Shown: one piece after another, positions 1 through 12,415 of the stretch
Layout of the letters: every line of letters begins with the position of its first letter
How positions within the stretch are numbered: the first letter of the stretch is position 1
Assembly (NCBI GenBank): GCA_037176905.1
Contig: JBBBWG010033529.1
Span: 1 to 64,000 of the forward strand
DNA from: Azolla pinnata
Taxonomy: Eukaryota; Streptophyta; Polypodiopsida; Salviniales; Salviniaceae
Direction: 5' to 3'
Length of the DNA: 64,000 bases
Notes under the pieces: generated by a model
The model's input: only the letters and a program-made list of their open reading frames with translations
What the model was told of the DNA's origin: nothing
Databases searched by the model: none
Program-made: the position numbers and the translations under genes

Positions 1-72
<72 letters not shown>
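1..72. repeat. (GA)n microsatellite
   Basis: Uninterrupted GA dinucleotide repeat running from the window edge to base 72, so its true length is not visible here. It directly precedes the 31-bp repeat array. Confidence 0.98.
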
Positions 73-75
<3 letters not shown>

Positions 76-92
76 ATAAGAAGGGAGGAGGC

Positions 93-226
93 TGCTGAGT
101 CAGCGCTGACGTGGCGGGGTCACTGCTGAGTCAGCGCTGACGTGGCGGGGGGATTGCTGAGTCAGCGCCGACGTGGCGGAGTGACTGCTGAGTCAGCGCT
201 GACGTGGCGGGGCGACCGCCACGTGG
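93..226. repeat. 31-bp tandem array rich in bZIP-type sites
   Basis: Four tandem units start at 93, 124, 155 and 186, exactly 31 bp apart. Each unit carries TGCTGAGTCAGC, a near-palindrome containing the GCN4/AP-1-like TGAGTCA, followed by TGACGTGG, a TGACG plus ACGTGG core bound by plant TGA and G-box bZIP factors. The array ends in a perfect palindromic G-box CCACGTGG at 219-226. It is a real tandem repeat; a regulatory role is inference. The nearest recognised gene is the 3' end of the CLC-c gene, 3.9 kb away, so any target lies outside the window or is unknown. Confidence 0.85.
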
Positions 227-3202
227 ACATTCCCCGCCAGTCCACGTCAGCCCCATAAAATAAAGCTGCTTTTTTCAATAGAGAGAATTGCCAGGAAAAC
301 ACAAAACTTAACATTTTTAACGCCTCCTAAAGTAAAAAAAACTTTAGAGATTAACGTTCTGACTATGCAAACTTAAGCCATAATCCTAACGTAATTAGGT
401 CATCACCTTCTCGATCTCCTAATGTAATTACTGCTGGTTACGGAATCGATCCGGTTGCGCCCTAACCTAGCGACCGTAATTAGCCATCTAATAACCGCGC
501 CGGGCGTGATCAAGCTTAAAGGCTTAGATTTGTGCAAACGCCCGCTACGAAATCGCCGCCGTAAGGCTAAGCGTTTGATTTGTAGCTCCTGCTTCTGGCA
601 GTCGTTCAAATGCGATTTATAATTTTGTTAGGCATGTTTCGGTATTCGTCTTAAATAATGGAGAAGGAAAACCCCAAAGAAACTGCAAGTCAATTTAATA
701 CTTACGTCTTAACGCCGGCTAAAATTAGAAATTGCAACTCAACACCTATCCCTTTCTTAGTGGCCACTTCTATCTATCTCTTCTCATGTTCATCGATTTG
801 CAATCTTCCTGCTCGCATCCCACTTCTTACCGCTGGCTAGTGCTCGATTCCCGTAATGTATTCGATTAACAAACGTCAGTAATTTTACGATCTAATTAAT
901 TGGGTGTTAATCAATCAATCGGGCGCTAATTTTAGGTGAGAGATGAATCTACGCGTTAGTACGTGATTTCTAAATTTAAGTAGGCACCAAAATGTAAGTA
1001 GTAAATTTGTTAGGCGTGATTTGGTAAATCGGCTTTTATATATAAGAGCTTAAATTGGCATTTATATTCATATAAGAAGAAGAAAAGCAAAAATGAAACT
1101 AGTCATCGACTCTTCGTCTTCCGAGTGAGTGCAACATTATTAGTATTAGGGTTTAGGGTTTAGGGTTTTAGGAGTTGCAGAGAAAGGTGGGGGGGAAGCA
1201 GCTTTAGGCGGGTCCTTTCCCGACAGCCTTATCTGCAACCAACATCGATTCGTCACGTCACGTCAACGCCACAGTAGATAACCTAAGCTTTCCCCCACTT
1301 CCAAAATCTCTACTAATATTTACCATACATAGCTAGCCTTCACTGGGCCAGAACAGGGGGCCAAACAGACAGACAGATAAATAGGCATCGAGGCGTTTAC
1401 TCTCGCAGAATGCATCGAATTTAGCGAATCGTTGCCCCCATTCTGATTTCCACCACCCCAACCAGGCATATGCCAATGACCTATGATAAAAACTTTATGT
1501 TGCGCCCATTACAACACATGCAGTCTGCTTGCTCCTGCTCTTGCTCCTGCTGCTTGCTTCCTCATCTGGTAGCCTCTGGCTCCAGATTCCCACGACGCCC
1601 TTCCGATGCTCCACGAGTTCCGCTTCCCTTCTGTCTTCCTTCAGATCCTCTAGTGAGAAAGAAAGCTTTCACTGGAGCTTTCTCGGAATTCAAGGCCAAA
1701 GTCACTGACAATACAATACAGACATGGATGCCACCATTACGCCCGCGTATATGCATACATACATACATTCATTCATTCGTTCGTTCAGGAGGACTCCAAG
1801 AGCATCTATCCAAGTGCAAATGCTCCCATACCGTATATGACTCTGTCTTGGATTAAGCGATTTTCATGTCTGGTAGGAGTGCTTCACAACATTGGCGAAG
1901 TCTTGCATCACAACATTGGCTAAGCTTACACACTTGGGAAGGCTCATTCGCACATCCCCTACTCGATCAACAATGCCAATACCAAGATCCTTCAATAACT
2001 TTGGGTGGGTTATCATGCAAAAAAAGCTTTGAAAAGCTTGATGGAACTGCCAAGCAATGTCTCAAAGGTTATTAATCCATAATGTTGTCAGTTTCAACAA
2101 GCTGCCATTACATTGCCGTCTTATATGCGATTGAGGTTTTGCCGTAATCATACGTGCCACTTTGTCGATTGGATGAGGGTCTTGCAATACCGAAAGATGT
2201 ATTGCACTCCATGGCTCTGATGTGATATGTGGCAAGAATTTGGAAAGAGACATCGGTGGGGACGATCTCCAGCATGATTGCAAGGCATTAGATGTGCTCG
2301 AATCTCCGCAGAGACGATCATTTCACGCAATCCCGGAATATGTAAAGGCTCCATAAGCTTTATACTTGTGAAGCTAACCTTACGACACAAAAAGCCAGGT
2401 TATATGATACGGTTGTGCGTACGAAGAGCATATATTCGTATTTGGTATTTTTAGTCCTTTTAGGGGAGAGTTTGTTGTCTAAGCTTAAACACTCAGTTAA
2501 TCATCCCCTTAACGATGTAAACATTTGCATATTTTAATCTTTTTACTGCTGCTTGACCCTCAATAGGAGTTGGTCTCTTTTCTCTCTGCCGCTAGACCAT
2601 TCAAAGTAGTGGAACCTATACGGATGCGGTATAAGCGTCTTTGGTAAAAATCGGACCAGCTTTCCGACCACGTCTCATCCAACATTTACATTGATAGAAA
2701 CATATACAGAGTCTTACTAGACAGAAAATTAAATTGCACAGATAGATAGGTGCAATGAATCGTTCGGCGCAGTTAGCAAAATATGTTGGATCTGTGTTTG
2801 TGCCCCAGATCTTCAATGTGTTGGAGCTCGGTGACAAAAGCACGTCGATTTATCGTGTCATGAATGCATCCGATTGAACGATGGGTAAACATCCTTCCTT
2901 CTGCATGTAGAGACAAGCTTCGTCAATGTTTGGATTCTGTGATGAATAGCTTCTACAGTCGAGAAGAGACATTGATTAAAGCATGTACCCATGCCCATGG
3001 TGATTAGACCTCAAGCTCAAACCCTATATATAAGACACCTTACGAATGCGATGCTGAATCGATCGAGAGTTAAAAATGTTATATTTACTGCAACTCAAAG
3101 GAGTGTTTGAAGCTTAGAGTTTGAGTACATGATCTATGGTTTCTATCCGTCAAGGGCCTGCACATACCGTGCCTCCTTTTAAGATACACAAGCGCTGTCA
3201 GA
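227..3202. other. Intergenic stretch without a supported gene
   Basis: AT-rich intergenic DNA. Every open frame here is short, often lacks an ATG and shows no family motif I recognise. A short CATA/CATT/CGTT tract lies near 1757-1788. No tRNA, rRNA or intact transposon was recognised. Confidence 0.6.
1145..1170 (+). promoter_or_regulatory. Telomere-like (TTTAGGG)n / telo-box cluster
   Basis: About three consecutive plant telomere-type repeats (TTAGGGTTTAGGG). Short runs like this act as telo-box promoter elements near transcription starts in plants, but they also occur as interstitial telomeric remnants. No gene is recognised just downstream, so its function is undecided. Confidence 0.5.
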
Positions 3203-3519
3203 AGATTTGTATTGCAGTTAAGAGATTCAATGAATAATCCCATTGCAACAGTAAGAAGAAATGTACACATACAAATGCATGCTACACTCAACAGTGTCGC
3301 GAATTAAATATGAAGCATCAATCAGTCTTCGAAATCAACAAAATTACACGACCCCTGAGTGAAGATTTTTTGTATTGCAGTTTTAACACATTTGATGAAC
3401 AATCAAAATCCATTGCAAGAACAAGTGGGTATATATATACATTGGCTGCTTCACTCAACAGTGTCCCAAAAATTAAAATATGAAGGCATCAAGCAGTGTT
3501 TCAAAATAAACAAAATTAT
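3203..3519. repeat. Diverged tandem duplication, about 160 bp, two copies
   Basis: Copy A (about 3203-3347) and copy B (about 3363-3519) share ordered blocks: AGATTT..GTATTGCAGT, then CCATTGCAA, then ACTCAACAGTGTC, then ATATGAAG..CATCAA, then AACAAAATTA. Small indels separate the blocks, so this is an old tandem duplication. It lies just beyond the 3' end of the CLC-c gene and has no coding content that I can see. Confidence 0.75.
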
Positions 3520-4078
3520 GGATTCAGCTATCCATTAGAGCCAAGATGAAAATCGCTTTTCAAAGACAGATCCTTGACAAAACTCTGTACAAATACAAAA
3601 TACATTTCCTGCTGATAAGAGCAGAAGAGACATAGAAGAGATCTATGAGCTTGCAAAAGCATTTCCTGCGTTCTAACTCCTCATGCCTGTCCAAAAAGAG
3701 ATCCTCCACCCCAGGTCAAGAGGTTCTTCATACATGTGTTTTATCAGTGGGAAGCCCATAAGTAATCACAAGGTAATCCGACCATTTTCACAAGCCGGTA
3801 TGTAACATAAAAATTGAGTGTTTATGTCCAATCCACCCAGAACAATGACACATCGAAAGCTCATTGGCCGATGGACTGGACATTGCTTTTAAACCTAGAC
3901 CTTTTTATACAACAGACCATCGATGAACCCCCCATCCATCAACGGGAGCGAGCACAAAGCTCATGTTTTATTGTGTAGCGAGGGAAAAAGAATGTGCAAG
4001 AATGATCTGTATTTTTCCTTTTCTTTTTTAAGTACACTGACTGAGATATATAGGGTTTAGGGAGATTTTTAAGGTTTT

Positions 4079-7000
4079 TCAGTGTGTCCGAGGCTTCCAG
4101 AGCGTTCCTATTCCTTCAAGCAAAGAGAGGCTAACCCGTAGCGACTTCCACTTGCTAGCTTTCAGATAGGGATGCAAGCCAAGGACATGCTCCGGCATGA
4201 AGTCGTGCCTTGTCAGCATCCCCATGATCGGAGAACGCTGAGAAAAAAGACATGGCAAAACAAACTATTATAGCATATAACCCATTGAAAAAGCTGGAAG
4301 CCAAAATTAACAGCAAGTAAAAGATAGATCGGCATGCAAAAATGGCCGTGTATGTACCCGTTGAAAAAAACTGGGAGCAAAAAGTTAACAGTAATAGATA
4401 GATTGGCATGGAAAAATTGGCTGTTATGTACCTCGGCGGGGGACGTTGGCACGACGCAGAGATGCCGAAGGCCAAGCTGCCGGAATAACAAGAAGGCCTT
4501 TGCAAGAGACATGCTGTCGGCGACGGTGTACGGGGACCTGTTGGTGTAAGGCCGAAGATCGACATACATCTCGAGCTGCTCGGAGCTCAGATCTATGTCT
4601 TCGATGCGATCGCCTTTGCCCGGCGCACGCTTTGCAAAGTCCACTGCACGATAGCGTGACCTCGAGAACTCCCCCCTCCTCAAGAGCACCAGCAAGTGCG
4701 AGCGCAAGATGAGGCCATAGAGCACGGGATGCCCCGGCATCTCCTCCGAATGCTCTAGGACCGGGAAACCATTGTGATCTGTCGACTTCAAGGTATCTAC
4801 TATGGTGCTCACCCTCTCGCATGTCGACAGAGTCCGGGCTGGCCATGAGCACACATCCAGTACAGTCAGCTGCTTCATATACGGTTCGGGCTTCTCCTCC
4901 AGGAAGGGAAGGCCTTTGATGTGAAGTATCTGCTCATACACGCTGTGGTTGAACAAGTCCCCGATCGTCTTGGAGATGAGGAGCACGAGCATCGTCAAGG
5001 GAAGCATGAGAAGATTGTTGGTGAGCTCCAGCAGGATGACGCACAGCGACACCGTCATCCTCATCGAACCTCCCAAGAGGGATGCAGCCCCCAGATACGC
5101 ATACACGCCTTCGTCGAGATTCTCCAGCTGCCCAAACGATCTCATCAGCTTCCCGGCCAATCGCCCATAGGCGGCTCCCGTGATTATCACGGGTATGAAG
5201 AGCCCAGATGGGATAGCAATGCCGTATGTGATGAGGGCAAGAACAAAGCTCCACGCGAAGAAGATCAGCAACGAACCATACAGGTGCACGTGCGAAGACT
5301 CTGTGTCAAACAGGCTTCGTATGACGTCGTCGTTGGTGTTGAGAAGCAAGCCGGCGATGTCGTTGTAATATCCATCGGGACAATTGAATTGCTTGTACTG
5401 TCCGGACCAACTCGTCGAAGGGCAGTCGTCACTTTCTGTACTAGACAGAGAATCGGGGCATGCCGAGCATGTCCCTAGCCATGGAATTCCAAACATGAAA
5501 ACCGAACTTATGAGCGCCACAAGAAGGGTTAGTATGATCTTCGCAACTGGGCCATGCCTGGAAACACAAAAACATCTCATTTCTTCAGAAAACATGTAGA
5601 TTGCACTGGAATCTCCACAGTAAAACACCGGGAGTTTCTGCAAAGTAAAGCATGCAAAGGATTACAAAATGCTACTGAAGAAAGGGGTACTTACGTCGTA
5701 TACCAACTTGAGTAAGCTCTGACAATCTTCCCATTGAGAAACGTAAAGAGGCTTCCAAGGCAGCCTCCAAGTATACCCAGGATTACAACGGGTATTAGTT
5801 CCATTAACCCAATATTAGTGGACACAGTACCCATGTCAAACATGATCAATCCACCAGTTCCAAATGTACCGCAGTTACCACTTTCACAATATTTGATTCC
5901 CAAGCGAAGCACAATGGCTACAATGGCAGAGCAGAAGAATGCTCTCCATAACAATGAGCTACGCCACCTACAAAATGAGATGAAATTGACATATATATAT
6001 CCAACTCTTCCAAATACTAAAATCAGATAAAAAATATGAGCTGTTTCTATGCCATTATAACACTACTCGATCTTGACACAAACATGTCAAACAGTGGACA
6101 ACATATTTGATCCGTCTCATTTTAACAAAATCCAATAAATACAAAAATTTGATCCATCCCATTATTCTTCAGATAGGGAGGGGTTGAAAACATTCTTCTG
6201 TGCAAGGAACCTTTCAGCAGTTGGTATACATACAATCTATATGACTCTTAAGAAAATGAAAATTCCAGCGTTCCAATCTATGGCAATCTATGCTGAAGGA
6301 CAATTTTGTTCCACGAGGATGAGTGGTGTTTCATAATGCAGTACATTCAGTGGTATACCAGAAAGGCCAGGAATGCAACAGAGCTTCTACTATAAACATC
6401 ATTGTAGTAGCCTACCAAAGAATTGAAGGAACACGACCGAGCATAAGCAATATATGGTCAGAGAAGGCTGGCTCATGGCTTTCACAACAGCTTACGTTAT
6501 CCTTTGAACTGTGCAACAGGAATTTTAGACATAAAACAGAGACCGAGTACAATAGTAACAATCACTGAATTAGCAGCACTACCACATTAGCTGCATTCAA
6601 AAAACCAGTTCAATTTTCAATGACACCCATATAGGCACAGTTCACTTGTCTCCAACCTACATAGATGTACTCATCCCAAAAGAAAAAATTATGAATTTCT
6701 TGCTTGCGTAACCATCTCATGGAAAGAGAGTCGGCACCAATATCATTGTCATCATTAACAAAATTAATGAAGAGCACCAAGGTGAAGGATCCACAAGATC
6801 CACAAAAAGACCTTAAGCAAAGCTTGGAACATATTCCTCGTCACCCACACTTCTCTTAATGGAACTATTCTACCCTTGCCTCTTGTCACATGAAATTGTC
6901 AGTTTCGGTAACATTATTATATCTTCTCTAAAATTGTGAAAACAAACAATTGTTTCCATATCAAAAGCAATACATCATTATAAAAATAAATTTAGTTTCA

Positions 7001-8825
7001 TCACAACATGCTCTTGGGACATGCAGTATTTCTGTGTTCCATTGTGAACATGTATGGAATTTGTTTAAAATTTATGGTTATTGGAGAAGAAATCTCATCA
7101 TTATTTCTACCTATTTACACTTCAGTTTCTCTCTATCCCACAGGTGCAGATAAACATCACGATTCAGGGGAAGAAAGGTAGAAAAATTCTTACCAAGATG
7201 TCGCCTCTTCCAATGCAAAAAGAACCCCACCTACAGGAGCTCGGAACGCAGCAGCAACACCTGCAGCAGCCCCGCAAGTCACAAGATCTCTTCTATCTCT
7301 GTCATTCTTCAAGTACGTAATCCAGGGACAGGTCAAGTGGTATTTCTTGGAGCCGCCTTGCCCAAAAAAAGATGCAAAGCAGGCACCTATATGCACCATC
7401 GGACCTTCCTTTCCAACATCCAAGCCACCTGCCACAGCACAAATGCTTCCAAGCACCTATCACAAATTATGGCCGAAAATGTCAGAACATGGTGTTCACT
7501 GCCAGACATATATGACTACTCGATATCTTTCCATAATCTCCAAAAATAGTACACTCATAACATGTCCGTGTGCTATGAATGCCCCCAAATTCCCAGTTCT
7601 TTCCCCTTCATGTCTTTGGTAAGTCACCAACCAAATTAACAAATATATGATGTTTTTCAGCAATTATAGGTTCATCAACATTCAGATCTAAGCTTCATGT
7701 GAATGATTGATGTTCTTTACAGGCCATTTGAAGGAGCAAATATATATGATAAATTGTCATTGAGCACTCTCAGGGCCACCTTAGATCCACCCCACATTTT
7801 TCTCTTCAAGGTGTAAAATTCTACTGTAAATTTAAGATGTCTTTTTAATGTACCTTGACAATCAGGGTCCTTAATGAAAGGATGTCAGGAGCATCAATGC
7901 CATTTAAGAAAGCTTTCACTTCAGGAATTCCAGATCCTGCAGCCCCAGGTGCAACAAACGTACAAAGAGCTGATCCAACGAGCACAAGGAATGAATTACT
8001 CCCAATGAGGATGGCAAACGACAGAAGATATCTGCTATAAGTTCACAAAGAGATTTAAACAAATCTCTTCCCATGTGCGTGATATTCCACATATGTATTA
8101 ACACCATACGCACCATACATTACCTCTTCTCGTTCAAATAATATGTTAATTTCACCAATTTGTAACCAGCTATATTTTCAACGGCCATGTTGACAAAAAA
8201 ACCAGTTAATCCTGTACATAATCCGATTAAAAATGCCATTGTCCATTTAGCAGAAATATACTGCAGTATTTCCCAACGAGTCCTCGATCTCCAATCTTCC
8301 TTAATAACATCGTTCTCTATAACCCTAGGCCAACAGACGCCAACATACTCAGATACAAAACCCAAATGATTGTAACATGTTTTTAGATGAACACAACATC
8401 AAACATACACAATCCAATCGTTTAAAACCTTCTTATGGCTGCCAGATTGCATTCATACGCATGCACACACATCCGCACAAATGTATATACGCATTTGAGA
8501 ATATGGGCATAGCAATTATAATAGTTGTTGGTACCATAAAGCAATAAATCAAAAAGTAAAGAAAAAACGCTTACTCATAGTCAAGACTCTGGATGGGTGA
8601 GAATTTGACTCCGATCATTGCCGTCTGTGAGGTGCCATTATACACAAAACCCCCAGAGCCCATGCTCCTTGTCAAGCTCGGATGCGTCACAAGAGGGTCA
8701 GAGAGTCCATCCTCGATGTCAGGATCTTTACCTTGATGATCATCATCGTTGAAGGAAAGATCATCGATTCTGGAGTCCGACAGACTGTGGCCGTCGTACA
8801 AACTCATATCTCGAATTCCATCCAT
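4079..8825 (-). CDS. CLC-c: CLC-c type vacuolar/endomembrane anion transporter
   Basis: CLC family anion channel or anion/H+ exchanger, expected in the tonoplast or another endomembrane. Seven coding exons read on the minus strand: 8825-8575, 8324-8124, 8034-7854, 7456-7194, 5967-5695, 5557-4432 and 4237-4079. All have GT-AG junctions and the phase is kept, giving 817 aa. The start is the first in-frame ATG (MDGIRDMS); a further 5' exon is possible because an AG acceptor lies just upstream. Selectivity motif GSGIPE is at residues 184-189, with Ser rather than the Pro of nitrate-selective CLC-a/b. GKEGP at 226-230 carries the gating Glu228. LFALEE near 290-295 holds the proton-glutamate region. 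Two CBS domains fill roughly 620-817, ending in LTRHDFMPEHVLG, which I associate with CLC-c. The largest intron is 1,226 bp (7193-5968). Family assignment is very secure; the exact terminus is slightly less so. Confidence 0.95.
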
Positions 8826-10958
8826 GTAATTTTCGGCCCCGCCCACCTCTCCCTTTTTCTGACACAAAAATTATCATTCAAACAGCAGGACGGTGATAAC
8901 ACTCACAGAAAAGATCTAAAAGAATCTAGCTTACATATCCTAGCACACATGCACAAATCTCTTCGATCAATCTTCTGACCGCAACTGTGCATGTGTACGC
9001 CTGGGTGCCCTGCGGATCAGTAGGCTAATATACGACGTTTCGCTCTTGAATCCAAACTACTTTTCTTGCGTTTTCTTCTTAACTCCACGTCATGTGAGAA
9101 AAGAATTTAGAATCACACATGCTCTTTGTACAGATCTGAACTTTCGCCAGGTTACACTCATAATATCCATACAATTATTGGTCCACATGCTCTTGACAGA
9201 TCGGAAAGCTACTCTTTGACATCTTATCGAAGCCTTTTGGCTCGTTTGGGATTTAATTTCTGCAATTTCTCTTCCATGTGACCCCACCATTTCGCAATTG
9301 ATTAACCCGGTTTGCAAGTGCAGGAGGATGTTTAAAAGAAGACGTTTTGTCTCTGAGATTTGATCATACCATGACAAACGAAAGACGGAATTATAATACT
9401 GATGAATGATATAGAGAGACAGAACGTCGGAGACGTAGCCCTTCGGAGTGTTCACTTTCCAAAGAACACAAAATGCCAAGAGACGTGGCTAATCTGCGCT
9501 TGCAGTGACTCAAAGCACACGCATCAACCTCGAACATTCTGAAAATACTGAATAGAGATGTTCGCATCGGCTCAAGCGATGACCATGTCAAAAGTCCTGG
9601 ATTTCTTCCTTTCGTCTTCAGAGCCCTCTGGGTTAAATCTTTGTTATGAACAAGCCTAACAATCTATCTGTCCTTGGATCAACCATATTGGGAACATATG
9701 ATCGCTGCTAAGCGCAGCATAAGAGAAGAGATCACAGTACGACTTGCAGAAATTCAGATACACTCAAGCACATTCAGATCTTCTGTCTCTAGCATTTTGA
9801 AAATACAGCGGACATATCAGCACTGGCTCAAGCGATCTCGATTTAAAAACTCTGATCAAGTTCCTCTTTTACACTTCAGAACTCTATGAGAGAAAGGTTT
9901 CTTTGTGAAAACTCTGAGCAGTTTCTCCTTATCTCTTCAGAATTCAGACCTAAATCTTTGTTTAAAACGCGTCTGACAGAAGAGTGTTGGCGCCATAGAG
10001 GAGAAACTTCTTCGGTCGAGAGTCTCAATGGGGGAACTGGCTGTCCTTGCACCACCATGCTGGAGAACATACAGATCGCCATCACGCACGGTATGAGAGA
10101 GGGAATCACGAGACATTTGCCAGAACTTCAGATACCAAACAAGAAATGCACGAAGAGGCAAGATCCAAAAGGCCCATCAGCAATTCCAGATGGATCGAAG
10201 GAGGAAGCCATGTTGGATCTCGCAAGCAATACGGTGGCCGGCAACGATGCGAGTAGAAAAAACACAGACACAGGAGGGAAAGCTAGGGCGCCTGATGGGC
10301 CCGCCATGTGCACAACCATGGCCATGTACCTCAGCACATGTCATATAAATCAATCGAATCTCCGCGCGGATGCTCTCCAGGAAGCTCAGCCACAAGAGGC
10401 GTCAATCACATAGACAGGTGCAGCAACCCCACACGCACAGAACACAACAGCGAGTTGCGCCTGCCTGCGCAGAGTTTGCATGCATCTGCGTACGATTCAG
10501 GCGAACGAGACCTTTGGAATCATCATCACAGCTTCCCATCAAAATCTACCACAACGGGCCTCGAGCAGACAAAAGCTTCCAAGATTTTCCGCAGACAAGA
10601 CGACATCGGAAGACAAGGAGAGAGACAGGAGAGCGAGCATGAATGACTCAGTCTATGGGTGGTGATCTGCAGAATCTGTCATCAAGGCGGTCGCCGTTGA
10701 GAAATAGAGAGAACACAAGCAAGAAGGAAATCATCATCGTCATCCATGGCGAGCTCGCGCAGACGCAGCAGCGTCTGTGCAGACATGGCGATGGAGATGT
10801 TGCAGGTTCCTTATAAAACCCTAACCCTAAAAATCGTGTTCACACTTGGAGCAGGTTGTCCGCGCGGCCGGTTTCTATACGAGCGTTGGTCGCGTTCACA
10901 CTTGAGAGTTGTCCACGGGGGCCAAACATGCATTTCTGACATCTTCTCCTAATTGTGT
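8826..10958. other. Upstream region of CLC-c, no supported gene
   Basis: Expected promoter and 5'-leader territory of the minus-strand CLC-c gene. An imperfect repeat is visible: near 9535-9600 and 9790-9835 both copies hold ATT(C/T)TGAAAATAC and GGCTCAAGCGAT. A 175-codon open frame on the plus strand (9886-10413) shows no recognisable domain and is treated as chance. Confidence 0.55.
10812..10832 (+). promoter_or_regulatory. Telo-box cluster (AAACCCTAACCCTAAA)
   Basis: Two adjacent telo-box-like motifs lie downstream of CTTATAAAAC. Telo-boxes are frequent near plant transcription starts. Which gene this would serve is unclear; the CLC-c start is about 2 kb away on the other strand. Confidence 0.35.
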
Positions 10959-11183
10959 GAAAATCGAAGCTGATGGGCTTCTAGTTGCTTGAGACGCTCC
11001 GGAAAATCGAAGCAGATCGGCTCTTGTAGTTGCTCGAGACGCTCCGGAACATCGAGGCCGATGGGATGCTGTAGCTGCTTGAGGCGTTTCGGAAAATCGT
11101 AAGCAGATGGGCTCTTCTGGCTGCTCGAGACGTTCCGGAAAATCGAAGCAGATGGGCTCCTCTAGTTGCTCAAGACGTCCATT
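10959..11183. repeat. 45-bp minisatellite, five imperfect copies
   Basis: Units anchored at GAAAATCGAAGC begin at 10959, 11002, 11047, 11092 and 11138, with spacings of 43, 45, 45 and 46 bp. Each unit contains GATGGGCTC, then TAGTTGCTCGAGACG, then CTCCGGAA. Copies differ by substitutions and 1-2 bp indels, so the array is moderately old. No reading frame is conserved across it. Confidence 0.85.
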
Positions 11184-11960
11184 GTTATGGATATAGTAAT
11201 GTCAAAGCAATTATAGAGAAGATTAGAGATAGATGAATGGATTAAGGGTGATTAAGAACACCAACTAACCTAGAGCGAAGGACTAACAATGAGTCTATCG
11301 TACTATTTGTGTTCGATGCCACTAATTATTACCTTAGAGCATTAAATACCTCGGAAGCTAACTAACATGTACGAATACGATAACTGAGAGTCTAGTCTCA
11401 CCAAACGAGCTTTCGTTAACTTTTAAGGATATCGTTATGTAAAAAAATAGTAAATCCCATTTATATAAGTCAAACTTCAAGGGCTCTCTGACCACTAGGT
11501 GCATTTACAACTTTCTAGTGACCATCTGAGTTTTTCCTAATCCTAGGATAATCGATTTCGCATTTAACTTACCCTTAAACCAATCAAATTAACCTTCAAA
11601 ATTGATTATTAAAGATATGCCCACAACATCCACGAACAGATCAGTGAAACGAGATTTTTGGCTTTCGGTATATCAAGTTACACGAGGTCGATCTTGTAAG
11701 ACAATCGGATTGATTCAGAGTATTTGTTCTTCTTCCTTGCCATGTTTGGAACCATGTGTAGATATGATTTGTTGTGGCGAATGCAAACCACATTGGGTCC
11801 ACAACTGCAAGTCTAACTCACTCACTCACTCTCTCTCTCGTCTCTTGTCTCGCGGTGTTCTGTCTCATTCTATTTCTACTTCGATGTGAGCCCCGTCCAT
11901 CACAATAGGCATTCTGCATCACGCATCTTGAATCATCACAAACCTCCGAGATGGTTATCA
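11184..11960. other. Intergenic stretch without a supported gene
   Basis: AT-rich unique-looking sequence. The longest plus-strand frame (11602-11889) ends in a TCAC/CTCT simple repeat and shows no family signature. I see nothing else that I can support. Confidence 0.5.
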
Positions 11961-11969
11961 ACACATGTA

Positions 11970-12056
11970 GACACATACATACATACGTACGTACGTACAT
12001 ACATGCATACATACATACATTCATGCATACATGTATATATATATACATATATATGT
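11970..12056. repeat. CATA/CGTA microsatellite
   Basis: Compound tetranucleotide tract of ACATAC, CGTACGTACGTA, CATGCATAC and ATATATATA runs. It is of the same sequence type as the larger fields near 24 kb and 63.5 kb. Confidence 0.9.
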
Positions 12057-12099
12057 TGTAACATTTCGTACGATCCATCGTAACAACAATTTTATTTCA

Positions 12100-12119
12100 C
12101 AGGACCCTAAACCCTAAAC
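12100..12119 (+). promoter_or_regulatory. Telo-box pair (CCCTAAACCCTAAACC)
   Basis: Two abutting CCCTAAA repeats lie about 0.8 kb upstream of the NUP43 ATG. Two further ATTAGGGTTTTGC motifs follow at about 12305 and 12371, each in a duplicated context with AAGGGAAACACGCAGCAG nearby. Telo-boxes are common in promoters of plant housekeeping genes, which would fit NUP43. Confidence 0.4.
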
Positions 12120-12415
12120 CGAGATCTCATCTGCTTCAGTGTGTTTACAATAACTCTTGAGATTTGAACCGGAAAACAAAAGCTATGAGGTTTGATCAGG
12201 GGCTATATTCGTAAATGTACGAAAACCACGAGGACATTCCTGGAAGTTTCAAAACTCAAGTCAAGCCATGGCGGGATCGCGTGCAGAGCCGACAGTCAAA
12301 GAATTAGGGTTTTGCGAAGCAGAAATGGCGAGCAGCAGCAGACGGAGCAAGGGAAACACGCAGCAGTGGAATTAGGGTTTTGCACAAGGGAAACACGCAG
12401 CAGCAGCAGACGCAG

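Noticed and set aside
4921-5478. 185-codon plus-strand frame within CLC-c
   Set aside because: Antisense shadow of the large CLC-c exon, with no independent signature.
9886-10413. 175-codon plus-strand frame
   Set aside because: No recognisable domain, no splice partners and an overlapping minus-strand frame of similar quality; it lies in CLC-c upstream DNA.
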